Made by a program: the position numbers and the translations under genes. From Flavobacteriales bacterium (GTDB lineage Bacteria > Bacteroidota > Bacteroidia > Flavobacteriales_F > PHOS-HE28): a stretch of 64,000 bases of DNA. Location: NCBI GenBank assembly GCA_016717305.1, contig JADKFY010000004.1, positions 242,689 through 306,688 of the forward strand. Direction: 5' to 3'. Below, one piece after another: positions 18,601-29,637 of the stretch (the first letter of the stretch is position 1; each line of letters opens with the position of its first letter). The notes beneath the pieces were generated by a model. That model saw nothing but the letters and a program-made list of their open reading frames with translations, did no database searches and was not told where the DNA came from.

Positions 18601-21600
18601 GATACCAGCTGCACCCACGTTCGGGTTCTGGACAGTGCTGGAGAAACCGTTCGGACCGCTCCATGCGAAGGTTCCGTTGCCGGTTCCCACGAGCATGATG
18701 CTGCTCACGTTGCAGTTCAACACGCCGCCTTGTGCAGTTGCGCCGGGCACTTCAGCATCCTGTGTTACTTCGGTTGAAGCATCACTTGTGCAACCGTTCG
18801 CACCGGTAACCACTAGGTTGTAGGTACCTGCTGCACCCACGTTCGGGTTTTGGACCGTGCTGGAGAAACCGTTCGGACCGCTCCATGCGAAGGTTCCGTT
18901 GCCGGTTCCCACGAGCATGATGCTGCTCACGTTGCAGTTCAACACGCCGCCTTGTGCAGTTGCGCCGGGCACTTCAGCATCCTGTGTTACTTCGGTTGAA
19001 GCATCGCTTGTGCAACCGTTCGCACCGGTAACCACTAGGTTGTAGGTACCTGCTGCACCCACGTTCGGGTTTTGGACCGTGCTTGAGAAACCGTTCGGAC
19101 CGCTCCATGCGAAGGTTCCGTTGCCGGTTCCCACGAGCATGATGCTGCTCACGTTGCAGTTCAGCACACCGCCTTGTGCAGTGGCCCTGGGGTTTGTTCA
19201 TCCAAGGTAACTTCAGTGGAAGCGTTGCTTGTGCAACCGTTCGCTCCGGTAACAACCAAGGTTGTAGGTACCAGCTGCACCCACGTTCGGGTTCTGGACC
19301 GTGCTGGAGAAACCGTTCGGACCGCTCCATGCGAAGGTTCCGTTGCCGGTTCCCACGAGCATGATGCTGCTCACGTTGCAGTTCAACACGCCGCCTTGTG
19401 CAGTTGCCCGGGGCTTCAGCATCCGTGTTACTTCGGTTGAAGCGTCACTTGTGCAACCGTTCGCACCGGTAACCACCTAGGTTGTAGGTACCGCTGCACC
19501 CACGTTCGGGTTTTGAACAGTGCTAGAGAAACCATTCGGACCGCTCCAAGCGAAGGTTCCGTTGCCAGTTCCAACAAGCATGATGCTGCTCACGTTGCAG
19601 TTCAACACGCCGCCTTGTGCAGTTGCCCTGGGGGTTTGGTCATCCAAGGTAACTTCAGCGGAAGCGTTGCTTGTGCAACCGTTCGCACCGGTAACCACTA
19701 GGTTGTAGGTACCTGCTGCACCCACGTTCGGGTTTTGGACCGTGCTGGAGAAACCGTTCGGACCGCTCCATGCGAAGGTTCCGTTGCCGGTTCCCACAAG
19801 CATGATGCTGCTGACGTTGCAGTTCAGCACACCGCCTTGTGCAGTGGCCCCTGGGGTTTGTTCATCCAAGGTAACTTCAGTGGAAGCGTTGCTTGTGCAA
19901 CCGTTCGTTCCGGTAACAACCAAGTTGTAGATACCAGCTGCACCCACGTTCGGGTTCTGGACAGTGCTGGAGAAACCGTTCGGACCGCTCCAAGCGTAGG
20001 TTCCGTTGCCGGTTCCAACAAGCATGATGCTGCTCACGTTGCAGTTCAACACACCGCCTTGTGCAGTGGCCCCTGGGGTTTGTTCATCCAAGGTAACTTC
20101 AGTGGAAGCGTTGCTTGTGCAACCGTTCGTTCCGGTAACAACCAAGTTGTAGATACCAGCGGCACCCACGTTCGGGTTCTGGACCGTGCTGGAGAAACCG
20201 TTCGGACCGCTCCATGCGAAGGTTCCGTTGCCGGTTCCCACAAGCATGATGCTGCTCACGTTGCAGTTCAACACACCGCCTTGTGCAGTGGCCCCTGGGG
20301 TTTGTTCATCCAAGGTAACTTCAGTGGAAGCGTTGCTTGTGCAACCGTTCGTTCCGGTAACAACCAAGTTGTAGATACCAGCTGCACCCACGTTCGGGTT
20401 CTGGACCGTGCTTGAGAAACCGTTCGGACCGCTCCATGCGAAGGTTCCGTTGCCGGTTCCCGCGAGCATGATGCTGCTCACGTTACAGTTCAACACACCG
20501 CCTTGTGCAGTGGCCCTGGGGTTTGTTCATCCAAGGTAACTTCAGTGGAAGCGTTGCTTGTGCAACCGTTCGTTCCGGTAACAACCAAGTTGTAGATACC
20601 AGCGGCACCCACGTTCGGGTTTTGGACCGTGCTTGAGAAACCGTTCGGACCGCTCCATGCGAAGGTTCCGTTGCCGGTTCCCACGAGCATGATGCTGCTC
20701 ACGTTACAGTTCAACACGCCGCCTTGTGCAGTTGCACCGGGAACCGTATTGTTCAATGTGACCACTACATTGGCGGTATTCGTGCAACCGTTCGCTGGGT
20801 TCGTAACCGTGAGTACATATGTTCCGGCTGCATTTACGATCACATCTTCATCCGCACTGCTGAACCCATTCGCACTGCTCCAGCTGAACGTGGCGCCAGG
20901 AGTTGTGCTTCCACCGTCCAAATTCAACAATGTTACAGAACAAGTCAGTTCTCCAGCTCCTGAAGCGGTTGCATTCGGGGCCGTGGTGTTCATGCTCACA
21001 GCTACGGCATCCGTGGCGGAACATCCTGACTGGGAGTTCGAGACCGTAAGAGTGTACGTTCCTGCGGCGTTCACCGTTGGAGTTGCGGTATTCGCACCAG
21101 AAACGATATTGCCTCCGTTGCTTGCGCTCCATGCAAAGTCAACCCCTGCAGTTCCGCTGCCATTGAGGAGGATCTCTGCTCCAGTGAGGCAAGTTATTGT
21201 TGTAGCAGGACCTGCATATGCCGTCACGGCGCCGGTAGAAGGGATGATCACGATAACATCCACAGTGCAGTTCTTAGCGTCCCTGATCGTCACGGTGTAT
21301 GTACCTCCCTGCACGCCACTAATGGTTGGGCCGTTGGTATTGTTGCTCCAGAGATAGGTGTATGGTGCAGTTCCTCCGGTGCCTGATGCAGTAGCACCAC
21401 CATTTGCATTTGCGCAAGTAGCTGGTGTAACTGTTGATTGACCGCCGAGGACCGTGGGTTGCCCAACCTGGAATGTTTGCTGTGCGGTGCAACCACTGGC
21501 ATCGGTAACAGTAACCGAGTATGATCCTGCCGCGAGACCAGTTGCTGTTTGTGTGGTCTGTCCATTGCTCCACGCATATTGGAAATTCGGTAGTCCGTTC

Positions 21601-24314
21601 GCGTTGGCTTGTATCGTTCCGTCAGCAAAACCGTTGCAACTTGCATTTGTAACAATACCGGTCACTGTCATCAAGCGCACCGTAACCACTTGGTCCGCGG
21701 CTCCGGCAAGGATGCACGCATCACCACCAATGATCCTGCGCACATAAGTATCCTCGTTCACGGGCCCTAATTGGGTGCCGGGCAGGTTCTGACCAGTAGC
21801 ACCTACAATATCGGTCCAGTTCAAGCTGTCAGTGCTCGTCTGCCATTGGTAGGTCGCGGCGGAACCCAAGTTGGGGTAACTGCTAGTCGCACCGTTCCTT
21901 ATGATCGTGGGCAAAGAGTAGCTGGGTGCTGAACCGGTGATGTTCCCCGGTGTCGCACCTGCACAAATGGCGATCTCGTCGCTGGTGATCGTGTTGTCCA
22001 AGATGTCAGGTGGATTGGCCCAAACAACGAGTCCCGGTTCATAGGTGCTGGTACCGCTGTTCTTGGTGGTATTCAAAGAACCCTGTGTAAGGGGAATGTT
22101 GTTGCTTTCGCTAGTAACGATGGTGTAGATGCGGCAATTGCTGAACTTGATGCCACGTTCACCAACGGGATCGTAATCATCATTGGTGCCGCCGAAGTAA
22201 GTGCTGAATTCCAACACGCTCAAGTCGCTCTCAAGTTTGAAGAAGACCTTGTCGTTCTCACCTTGAAGACCTGTTTGTAGCGGAACGTTGGGTGCAGCGC
22301 TCGTTGGGAAGTTGTTGCTGTTTGTGTACCCGAACACGTAGGCATCGTTGTTCTGGTCCACGTTCAGGCCCATCATATTCGTTTCGTTGTTCGATCCGCC
22401 GATATAGGTCCCGTCCAAGAAATTCTGGTCGAGGTCCATTCGGGCCACGTAGAAGTCGTTGCTTCCGTTGTGGCTAATGTCATGGACACCGCTCGCGGAG
22501 ATGTTCGCGCTGTTCAAGCCTTCGGTCACCCCGCCGAAATAGATCTCGGTGTTGTTGTTATTGAAGGCCATACAAAGCAGGTTCGCATCATCACCACTTT
22601 CACTGGAGAAGTAGGATGACCAAGTTGTGGTACCCGCACCAGTAAGACGTTGCAGGAAACCGGCTGTCGTTCCTCCACGTGTGGATTGACGTGCACTAAC
22701 CAATGGGAAGTTCGTACTGGAAGTATTACCACCAACGAACAGGTCGCCCGTGTTCGGGTTATGTAGCATGATACTGGCACGATCAGTGCTGGAACCACCA
22801 TAGTTGCGCATCCATACCAAAGAGGAGAGGTCTTGATCGATCCGGAAAAGGAACACATCGCTTCCACCATTGTTGGTGTTGCTTGCACCACTACCTGCGT
22901 TGAGGGTTAGCAGGTTCGTACTGGTGGTGCTACCGCTAACGAAGACATCTCCATTGTTCGCCAGGCGGACATCAAAATTGTCGTCCGCTCCGTTTCCTCC
23001 GACTACCGCCGCTTTGATCGAATTCCCCTCGGTATTGATCTTCAATACGAACACGTCTATGCCGCTCTGGGCTTGCTGGTTCAAACTACTTCCGCTGAAC
23101 GCTCCTCCGCCGATCAATGGGAAGTTGGTACTGCTGGTCTGTCCGGTGATGTAAAGGTTCCCATCAGGACCCTGTTCCATGGCGTACGGGTTGTCATCGC
23201 CGTTACCGCCCAAATACGTCTGCCAAACCCGTTCACCAAGGCCGCCTACGTTCGTTGGCTCCAAGTACTTGCCCACGACCATCTCCAAGTTTCCGGCGGA
23301 AGCTGTGCTGAACGCTCCTAAAGTGATGTTGTCAGTCAGGCCATCAACACGAGCAACCACATAGATGGCTCCGTCGCTGGGGTCAACCCAAATGCAGTGA
23401 CCGTGGTTCTGACCTGTGCTGTTGGTGTTCACCCATGTGGCCCAACGCAAAGCGATCGGGTCAATGACGAGGGTTTCGTTCCTATCGTAGGCACCCACAT
23501 TGAATCCGATGCTGTTCTTTCCAAGCTGTTTGTAGGTTGTTCTGACGCTCTTTTCCTTGCCGTTGATCTTTTGATAGACCACAGGGGCCGGGAATACCAT
23601 GTCGCCTAGGCTGCTGCTCAGCACCAATTCACCCTTATCGCTCACGTGCACATTTTCGATCCCCTTGAACTCGATCGCGATCTCACTTGGATCGCTACCC
23701 GGCTTACAAATGATGTCATATTCCAGCGCGCCGTCCGCAGCAGGGTAATAGCGCACATCCGTCGCCTTGTACACATCGGTGTACCATACTTCGTGGAAAC
23801 TGCGCACGTCCACAGCTGAACGATCACCAACGAAATAATTGGTGGTCCCTTTGTGGGCATCGCGGCTCTCTACCTTCATACTGGGTTGTGCATTATTGAA
23901 ATGCAACATCCACGCATGTCCTTTCTCCCGCCACATAAGTGGTCGGAATGGCTTGCCCTCATGCATTTCCTGCTCAATACGCATTCCATCCTCGTGCCTT
24001 TCCTGCACAGATGCTGGATCGAAGGCTTTCATGAGCATACCCTCACGAGTGGCCAAAGCTTGGCCCAACGGGAAATCGGCCCGATACAGCACACCGTTGC
24101 TGAACTGTCCTTGGTTCTCGGTGAATTCGATCACCTGGTCGAACTTGTGAAGCAGGTCCTCATGGTCACCGTGGTCGGCGTGATCCTTGGTTGGCACTCC
24201 GCTAGCGTGAACGGCACGCTGGGCACTGATCGGGGAGAAAGCAATGGCGATCAACAGGAGCGAGAAGAGCGCTCTGCGATACCATAGCCGTTCCGTGGGT
24301 TTGGTGTACATCAT
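15619..24314 (-). pseudogene. Giant SprB/SBBP/Ig-like repeat surface protein with T9SS type A domain (frame interrupted)
   Basis: About 2,900 codons when stitched. The frame opens at 24488, but the signal peptide starts at the ATG at 24314 (MMYTKPTERLW..., cleavage after ISAQ). Order: a DUF7948-like N-terminal domain (ENQGQFSNGVLYRADF), SBBP-type beta-propeller repeats with GG..DD..D motifs (about 22.1-23.4 kb), two SprB repeats (YAWSNGQTT, SYSVTVTDASGC), divergent Ig-like units, 16 near-identical 74-residue units, more divergent units, HYR-like Cys-rich domains with acidic DKDKDKEDKK, and a type A sorting domain ending GRMLYQP. Breaks occur at about 20513, 19190, 19259, 19400-19425 and 19467-19492, and an in-frame TAG at 17371-17373. 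Related proteins serve in adhesion and gliding. Confidence 0.8.
17150..20740 (-). repeat. Tandem array of about 16 units of 222 bp inside the giant gene
   Basis: The same 222-bp unit (74 residues, containing NCNVSSIMLVGTGNG and FAWSGPNGFSS) recurs with plus-strand anchor positions 17246, 17468, 17687, 17909, 18131, 18413, 18635, 18857, 19079, 19301, 19520, 19742, 19964, 20186, 20408 and 20629. Two subtypes alternate in blocks: one with TGANGCTSDAS...TQDAEVP and one with TGTNGCTSNAS...TLDEQTP. One junction (18131 to 18413) carries 60 extra bases. Copies are almost identical at DNA level, indicating recent duplication or gene conversion. Confidence 0.92.
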
Positions 24315-24938
24315 GTGTGTATTTGGTTGTTGGAGTTTATCAAGGAGCAGGACACCACTGTTGGCATCCCGAGATGTTCCGTTACCTACCGGGTACCCCG
24401 TAGTACCCAAGCCCTCATCTGGACTAAGCCATAGCCGATCGGTCCCATGTTGTGGACCTGCGAGAGCAGTGTTGTCGTTGGATCGCATGTGCCTGTTCGT
24501 TTAGGGCGAACAAGTGCTCAGAGGTCAGGCTGAAGTGCGGTCTTTTTCGACTGGAATCACGCAAACATACCGGAACTCGCAAGCGGCTGTCAAGTATTCG
24601 TCGATAAAATCCTCGAATTCATCGACAGTAATACCTTTTCTATGCGCAGTTTAGAATCTGGCCGATCCTCATTCTTTACGGATAAAGTGAGGCTCCTGAG
24701 CCGACTTGTTCAAAACTTTTAATGTCAAGAAATTTGGCAATGAAGAAAACATGTGCTTATTTGTGCGTCATCAAACTGACAGAAATATCGTCAACTGCAC
24801 ACGATCCAACGTTCGCACTCTTTCAGTTCTCATGATCTACATGGTGCGACATGAGAGCAGAAATAGGATCACCTGACACTAGAATAGAGGTAGGGTCAAT
24901 TTGAACGAAGGAGTTAGGAACAGAAAGCAAAACAGAAA
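24315..24938. other. Intergenic region between giant gene and recA
   Basis: A 624-bp divergent region, visibly richer in A and T between about 24540 and 24900 than its surroundings. The frame of the giant gene stays open to 24488, but that part lacks protein-like features. Near recA are TCAATTTG (24895-24902, one mismatch from a -7 box) and AAGGAG (24908-24913). No hairpin, LexA-like dyad or small gene could be supported by eye. Confidence 0.5.
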
Positions 24939-26024
24939 ATGAAGAAAGCAACAGCGGAATCAACCGCAACTACCTTAGAACGCAAACCAACCAAAGCAGG
25001 AACTATGGCCACTGAGATCAATAAGGAAAAGTTGAAGGCACTTCAGCTTACCATGGACAAAATGGATAAGACCTTCGGCAAAGGGGCCGTGATGAAGTTG
25101 GGGGATGGGGTTGTAGAACATGTGGAGGCGATACCCAGTGGTTCCATTGGCTTGGATATCGCCTTGGGCATTGGTGGTTATCCCCGCGGAAGGGTCGTTG
25201 AGATCTACGGACCGGAATCCTCAGGTAAGACCACATTGGCTATCCATGCAATTGCGGAAGCGCAGCGCAAAGGCGGTATTGCTGCCATGATCGATGCTGA
25301 GCATGCCTTCGATAGGGCGTATGCTGAAAGCTTGGGAGTTGATACTGAGAATCTTTTGATCAGTCAACCTGACAATGGTGAACAAGCATTGGAGATCGCG
25401 GACAACCTGATCCGTTCAGGAGCGATCGATATCATCGTGATCGACAGTGTGGCGGCGTTGACACCCCGTGCGGAGATCGAAGGAGAGATGGGTGACAGTG
25501 CAGTCGGCATGCAGGCCCGGTTGATGAGCAAGGCTTTGAGGAAGCTGACCGGAACGATCAGCAAGACCGGTTGCTGTTGCATCTTCATCAACCAACTACG
25601 TGAGAAGATCGGGGTCATGTTCGGCAATCCGGAGACCACCACGGGGGGTAATGCACTCAAGTTCTATTCGTCCATCCGGTTGGATATCCGAAGGGCTACG
25701 CAGATCAAGGATGGTGAAACCGTTGTGGGCAATCGTACCCGTGTGAAAGTCGTGAAGAACAAATTGGCACCGCCATTCCGCAAAACAGAGTTTGATATCA
25801 TGTTCGGAAAGGGCATCAGCAAGACCGGTGAGATCATCGATCTCGGTGTTGAACTGAATATCATCAAGAAGAGTGGTAGCTGGTTCAGCTACGAGGACAA
25901 TAAATTAGGGCAGGGTCGCGACATGGTGCGGCAACTGCTGGAAGATAACCTTGAACTGTGCGAACAGTTGGAGGCCAAGATCAAGGAGGCATTGACCAAG
26001 ACCGAAGTACCGGTCACTGCCTGA
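24939..26024 (+). CDS. recA: RecA recombinase
   Basis: Cytosolic DNA-strand-exchange ATPase and SOS co-protease. It has 361 residues from the ATG at 24939; the conserved protein begins around the in-frame ATG at 25005 (MATEINKEKLKALQ), and the 22-residue Thr/Lys-rich extension before it is doubtful. Motifs: TFGKGAVMKLGD, Walker A GPESSGKTT, Walker B IIVIDSVAALTPRAEIEGE, loop L1 GDSAVGMQARLMSKALRKL, FINQLREKIGVMFGNPETT and GGNALKF. The C-terminal tail is short. A strong terminator follows at 26110. AAGGAG at 24908 is too far from 24939 to act as its ribosome-binding site; AGGA at about 24999 is better placed for 25005. Confidence 0.96.
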   Translation: MKKATAESTATTLERKPTKAGTMATEINKEKLKALQLTMDKMDKTFGKGAVMKLGDGVVEHVEAIPSGSIGLDIALGIGGYPRGRVVEIYGPESSGKTTLAIHAIAEAQRKGGIAAMIDAEHAFDRAYAESLGVDTENLLISQPDNGEQALEIADNLIRSGAIDIIVIDSVAALTPRAEIEGEMGDSAVGMQARLMSKALRKLTGTISKTGCCCIFINQLREKIGVMFGNPETTTGGNALKFYSSIRLDIRRATQIKDGETVVGNRTRVKVVKNKLAPPFRKTEFDIMFGKGISKTGEIIDLGVELNIIKKSGSWFSYEDNKLGQGRDMVRQLLEDNLELCEQLEAKIKEALTKTEVPVTA

Positions 26025-26109
26025 TCCTTGTTTCCCGCACGCCAACGGGTACCGGTGCTCAAGTCATGGCGAAATGAACAAGCACTTCCAAGGCGTGCGC
26101 TTACTTTTG

Positions 26110-26147
26110 AAGGCCCCGGTGATCAACCATCGGGGCCTTCGCTTTTC
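26110..26147 (+). terminator. recA terminator
   Basis: AAGGCCCCG (26110-26118) and CGGGGCCTT (26131-26139) form a perfect 9-bp stem around a 12-base loop, followed by CGCTTTTC. Confidence 0.85.
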
Positions 26148-26155
26148 TCAACAAC

Positions 26156-27184
26156 ATGTCCTCGCGCATCACGATCCTTTTCCTCCTTCTTTTTCCGATC
26201 TTGAATGCATGCGTCGATAATGGGCAATACGCTAATAGCTCCGAAGGAAATTCCCCCTCTTTGACCTTGGCCCAGATCGATCAAGAGATCATCGCCCAAC
26301 CGCGGAACGCGGCCTTGTTCGCCAAACGCGCTCGGTTCCAAGAAGCACGGGACAGCTTGACCGCAGCACTAAAGGATTGGCAACGGGCCGTGGCGATCGA
26401 CAGTACGCAAGCCGCTTGGCGTATTGGTTTGGGTGATCTGTACTTCCGGATCGTGGAACTCCAGCGAGCCGAAGAACAGTTCATGAAGGCCGTTAGGCTG
26501 GCTCCCGACAGTACGGAGGCCCGTTTGAAAATGGCAGAGATCCGGTTGTTGGACAAGGACTTTCCCGAGGCCATGCGATGGGTGAATGATGCATTGCGGT
26601 TGGAACAAGAGAATCCACGAGCCTATTTCATTAAGGGCTGGATCCATCGTCAGGCCGGCGATACGACATTGGCCATAAGCAGCTATCATACTGCTGTGGA
26701 ACGGGACCCCCAATACTATGATGCCTACGTAGCGTTGGGTCTGATCCATTCCGCCAAGGGAGATCCTTTAGCCTTGGAGTTCTTCAACACCGCGCTGGAC
26801 CTACGCCCGAATAGTGTTGAAGCTTGGTATGCTCGCGGTATGTATTGCCAGGAACAAGGACAGGACAGCATGGCGATCGCATCCTATGCAAAGATCAAGG
26901 AGATAGATCCGCAGAACGCCACCGCATGGTACAACACAGGGTATGTTATGCTCCAGCATCAGCAACGGTATTTGGATGCCCGGATCGAATTCGAAAAGGC
27001 GATCACCTTGTTGCCCAATTACGCCAATGCATATTACAACCTCGGTCTTACCTACGAATTCGAGGAACAGCTGAACAGTGCAAAGGCCGCCTACAAACAA
27101 GCTTTGGTCCTACAACCGGATATGGACTTGGCCGCAGAAGGCTTGGACCGGTTACAACGGCGGGGCGTACCGATGGCGAATTAA
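26156..27184 (+). CDS. TPR-repeat lipoprotein
   Basis: A 342-residue protein with a lipoprotein signal peptide: hydrophobic MSSRITILFLLLFPI followed by the lipobox LNAC (Cys 19). The mature part is a run of about seven tetratricopeptide repeats, for example AEEQFMKAVRLAPDSTEARL, AISSYHTAVERDPQYYDAYV and ARIEFEKAITLLPNYANAYY, showing the regular W/G/Y/A/P spacing. It is probably a periplasmic-side lipoprotein scaffold for protein complexes; partners are unknown. Its last four bases overlap the convergent gene that ends at 27181. It begins only about 16 bases after the recA terminator. Confidence 0.85.
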   Translation: MSSRITILFLLLFPILNACVDNGQYANSSEGNSPSLTLAQIDQEIIAQPRNAALFAKRARFQEARDSLTAALKDWQRAVAIDSTQAAWRIGLGDLYFRIVELQRAEEQFMKAVRLAPDSTEARLKMAEIRLLDKDFPEAMRWVNDALRLEQENPRAYFIKGWIHRQAGDTTLAISSYHTAVERDPQYYDAYVALGLIHSAKGDPLALEFFNTALDLRPNSVEAWYARGMYCQEQGQDSMAIASYAKIKEIDPQNATAWYNTGYVMLQHQQRYLDARIEFEKAITLLPNYANAYYNLGLTYEFEEQLNSAKAAYKQALVLQPDMDLAAEGLDRLQRRGVPMAN

Positions 27185-27603
27185 CGGTTCCGGCTCCGAC
27201 GAGGCTTTTTAGCTTTTCGGTCATATTCCGGTGACCAGATCACACCGCCACGGGCCATAACTACAAAGCGCCGAACCAAGAAGCCGTCCGGGGTATGGAC
27301 CCGAAGTGTCCATGTGCCCGAGCTTACATCGGCTAATGAAAGCGTTCCTAGTTCCTCTGCGGAATACGTGCGTTCGATGTTGCCACGGACATTAAGGATA
27401 TCAGCCTTGAAAGCATCTGTGGGTAAAATGGCTTCGGCTTTACCACCCACGGCACTAGCCATGAAACCAATGCTCTCCGAATCTGCGGTCCGTTCAATGG
27501 GTTTGGCGGGAACATAAGCTACCAATCCATCCACTTGGGCCATTAGGACCGTTGCCGGAAATGTGGAAAGGCATATCGCGATGAAGAAATAGAAGCGGTA
27601 CAT
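27181..27603 (-). CDS. Small secreted protein of unknown function
   Basis: A 140-residue protein with a signal peptide (MYRFYFFIAICLSTFPAT, cleavage after LMAQ). The mature part includes a strand-rich stretch (GTLSLADVSSGTWTLRVHTPDGF then FVVMARGG) resembling the end of a T9SS-type beta-sandwich, and closes with a strongly basic tail (KAKKPRRSRNR) not usual for sorting domains. I do not recognise a family. It converges on the TPR lipoprotein with a 4-bp overlap and is divergent from the rhodanese gene 133 bp away. Confidence 0.55.
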   Translation of the reverse strand: MYRFYFFIAICLSTFPATVLMAQVDGLVAYVPAKPIERTADSESIGFMASAVGGKAEAILPTDAFKADILNVRGNIERTYSAEELGTLSLADVSSGTWTLRVHTPDGFLVRRFVVMARGGVIWSPEYDRKAKKPRRSRNR

Positions 27604-27724
27604 GCCATGCTTTTACGGGGGTGTGATGCAATTGGTTCCCAAGCAAGTCAGTTGCAGCATGTTCAAGCCAGGGTTCTGTGACCAATATCACGGAGAGAGG
27701 CACGGATCGTCACTTTACAACTCC

Positions 27725-27732
27725 GACCTTTG
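27725..27732 (+). promoter_or_regulatory. Possible -7 box of the rhodanese lipoprotein gene
   Basis: GACCTTTG, one mismatch from TAnnTTTG, four bases before the ATG at 27737. It supports that start over the upstream open frame. Confidence 0.35.
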
Positions 27733-27736
27733 CGTC

Positions 27737-28159
27737 ATGAAACACCTAATGATCGTCCCACTGCTTTTTGCGACCCTTAGTGTCGGTTGCACCCAAGCCC
27801 AAGAGCCACGTTCATCCCCATCAGCCGGGTCTGAACAAGTGCAGACCAGGGACTTGGATGCTGCGTCCTTCCAAGAAAGGATGCGTGCAGGCGATGCCCA
27901 ATTGATCGATGTTCGGACCCCAGCAGAATTCAAGTCCGGTCACCTGGCGGGAGCTGCGAATCTGGACTGGAATGGTGGGGACCCTGATAAGACGTACGCC
28001 GATCTGGACAAGAGCAAGCCCGTATTGGTCTATTGCGCTGCTGGTGGGCGTAGTACCGAGGCCATGCATCATCTTCAGGACCAAGGGTTCGATGTGCAGC
28101 AGCTTGACGGAGGTATAGCATCTTGGAGAAAGGCCGGACTTCCGACCATTCAAGAGTGA
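27737..28159 (+). CDS. Rhodanese-like domain lipoprotein
   Basis: A 140-residue exported sulfurtransferase-like protein. The frame opens at 27602, but the signal peptide begins at ATG 27737 and has the lipobox LSVGC (Cys 16 or so). The rhodanese domain runs from about residue 38: QLIDVRTPAEFKSGHLAGA, then the active-site loop VYCAAGGRS with the catalytic cysteine, and the closing LDGGIASWRKAGLP. Single-domain periplasmic rhodaneses usually handle sulfane sulfur or redox signals; the substrate is unknown. It lies between unrelated genes. Confidence 0.88.
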   Translation: MKHLMIVPLLFATLSVGCTQAQEPRSSPSAGSEQVQTRDLDAASFQERMRAGDAQLIDVRTPAEFKSGHLAGAANLDWNGGDPDKTYADLDKSKPVLVYCAAGGRSTEAMHHLQDQGFDVQQLDGGIASWRKAGLPTIQE

Positions 28160-28329
28160 TACCGAAGAACCTCAAAGGTCTCGTTCTAGGACCTGTTGGT
28201 GATAGATCATCGTTGGATAGGGCGGGAAGCAAGCCGTAGCTTCTCAACAGTGACACAATGCCGTTCCAAGTATGAATGTGCGATCCAGTGAAGTGTCCTA
28301 CTTTACACCCATTCGCACAAAAGCTCCAT

Positions 28330-29544
28330 ATGAAGAACATCTACGCTGCCATTCTGGTTCTTGGAACGATCACTTCAGTACATGGCCAGGGCTGTGGTGA
28401 AGGCCGATATCAGACCGAACAATTTACATCTGTTACAGAGGTCCTTGGGGTCACCTTCGGAAGCAACACGGCTGTGACAGGCGGTGCCCAAACCTTGAAG
28501 ATGGACGTGTACATGCCCACCGGGGATGTGCTGGAGACAAGACCCGTGATCCTTGTTGCCTTCGGTGGCTCCTTTATTGGTGGCACCCGTGGCGATGTGG
28601 CAGACCTGTGCCGAACATTCGCGAAAATGGGCTATGTGGCCGTTGCGAACGATTACCGGGTGGGCTTCTTCTTTCCGAATGCGACCACGACGACCCGTGC
28701 CGTTATGCGCGGTGCTCGCGACATGAAAGCGTGCATCAGGTATTTGCGCAAGTCGGTCGCGGAACTGGACAATCCTTATGGGATCGATGTCGACAAGATC
28801 ATTGCAGGCGGGGTATCGGCGGGTGCGATCAGTGCGATACACGCGACGTATTTAGATCAAGAGTTAGAGCTGCCACCAGTTTTAGCGGCGGAAAGTGCGG
28901 CTATCGGTGGGGTGGAGGGCAACAGTGGAAATCCTGGTTATTCCAGTGCGGTGCTGGCCTGCATGAGCATGAGCGGCGCAATTGGCGACACCTTGTGGGT
29001 GAATGCGGGCGATCCGCCGCTGGTGAGCGTGCATGATGTAGGTGATGGGGTGGTGCCGTACTACACGCAAGAGGTATCGGTGATCGGGATCGCTACAGGT
29101 CTGGTGGCTTCAGGAAGCTTTGATCTGCACCAACGCTGTACTCATCTCGGCATGCCGAATTGCTTATTACCCTATCCTGGAACGGGCCATGTGGCTTACC
29201 TGAATTCGGACCCTGTTGGCTCCGTTGGTTTTGTTGCCACGTTCTGCGGCCAGCTTGTTTGCAATGAAGCAACCACTTGTGGAGACCTCACTACAGCGTT
29301 GGAGGACATTCAAGAGGAAGGGACTTTCAAGGTATTTCCAAACCCCACCTCGGGTTTGCTACAGTTCAATCTTTCATCGGCGAGTGAGATCCGGCTTTTG
29401 GACGTAAGCGGCAGGGTGGTGATGCAACTGCAGGCCATGTCGGGTATCCAACATTTGGACCTGAGCAACCTGCCTGATGGGATGTACACCCTGTTCGTGC
29501 AAGGTGCAACGAACGAGGTGGTGAAAGTGGTGAAGGGACTGTGA
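28330..29544 (+). CDS. Secreted alpha/beta-hydrolase (carboxylesterase-like) with T9SS type A domain
   Basis: A 404-residue exported esterase-like enzyme. The ATG at 28330 starts a signal peptide (cleavage after VHGQ). The hydrolase domain shows the oxyanion-hole region AFGGSFIGGTRGD, the nucleophile elbow GGVSAGA (GxSxG), a likely catalytic Asp/His segment VSVHDVGDGVVPY, and a late His in GTGHVAY. From about residue 325 a T9SS type A sorting domain follows (FKVFPNPTSGLLQFNLS to KVVKGL). The substrate is unknown; the fold suits ester or feruloyl-type substrates. The 18 codons upstream of the chosen start lack signal-peptide character. Confidence 0.85.
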   Translation: MKNIYAAILVLGTITSVHGQGCGEGRYQTEQFTSVTEVLGVTFGSNTAVTGGAQTLKMDVYMPTGDVLETRPVILVAFGGSFIGGTRGDVADLCRTFAKMGYVAVANDYRVGFFFPNATTTTRAVMRGARDMKACIRYLRKSVAELDNPYGIDVDKIIAGGVSAGAISAIHATYLDQELELPPVLAAESAAIGGVEGNSGNPGYSSAVLACMSMSGAIGDTLWVNAGDPPLVSVHDVGDGVVPYYTQEVSVIGIATGLVASGSFDLHQRCTHLGMPNCLLPYPGTGHVAYLNSDPVGSVGFVATFCGQLVCNEATTCGDLTTALEDIQEEGTFKVFPNPTSGLLQFNLSSASEIRLLDVSGRVVMQLQAMSGIQHLDLSNLPDGMYTLFVQGATNEVVKVVKGL

Positions 29545-29637
29545 TCACCTACACCATCCTGATAGGTCATCCGTTCGTTTGAACGGTTATTGTCCTTTGG
29601 ACTATGGATACGTCCGTATGTCATTGCTTTGTGCTCC

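Noticed and set aside
17150..20740. CRISPR-like array of regular repeats
   Set aside because: Units are 222 bp, continuous with no unique spacers, and are in frame with a large protein; they are coding tandem repeats.
17246..20740. Many 62-residue plus-strand frames beginning MLEKPFGPLHAK
   Set aside because: They are antisense shadows of the repeat units on the minus strand, all ending at the same unit position.
24315..24938. LexA box upstream of recA
   Set aside because: No convincing dyad could be seen by eye.
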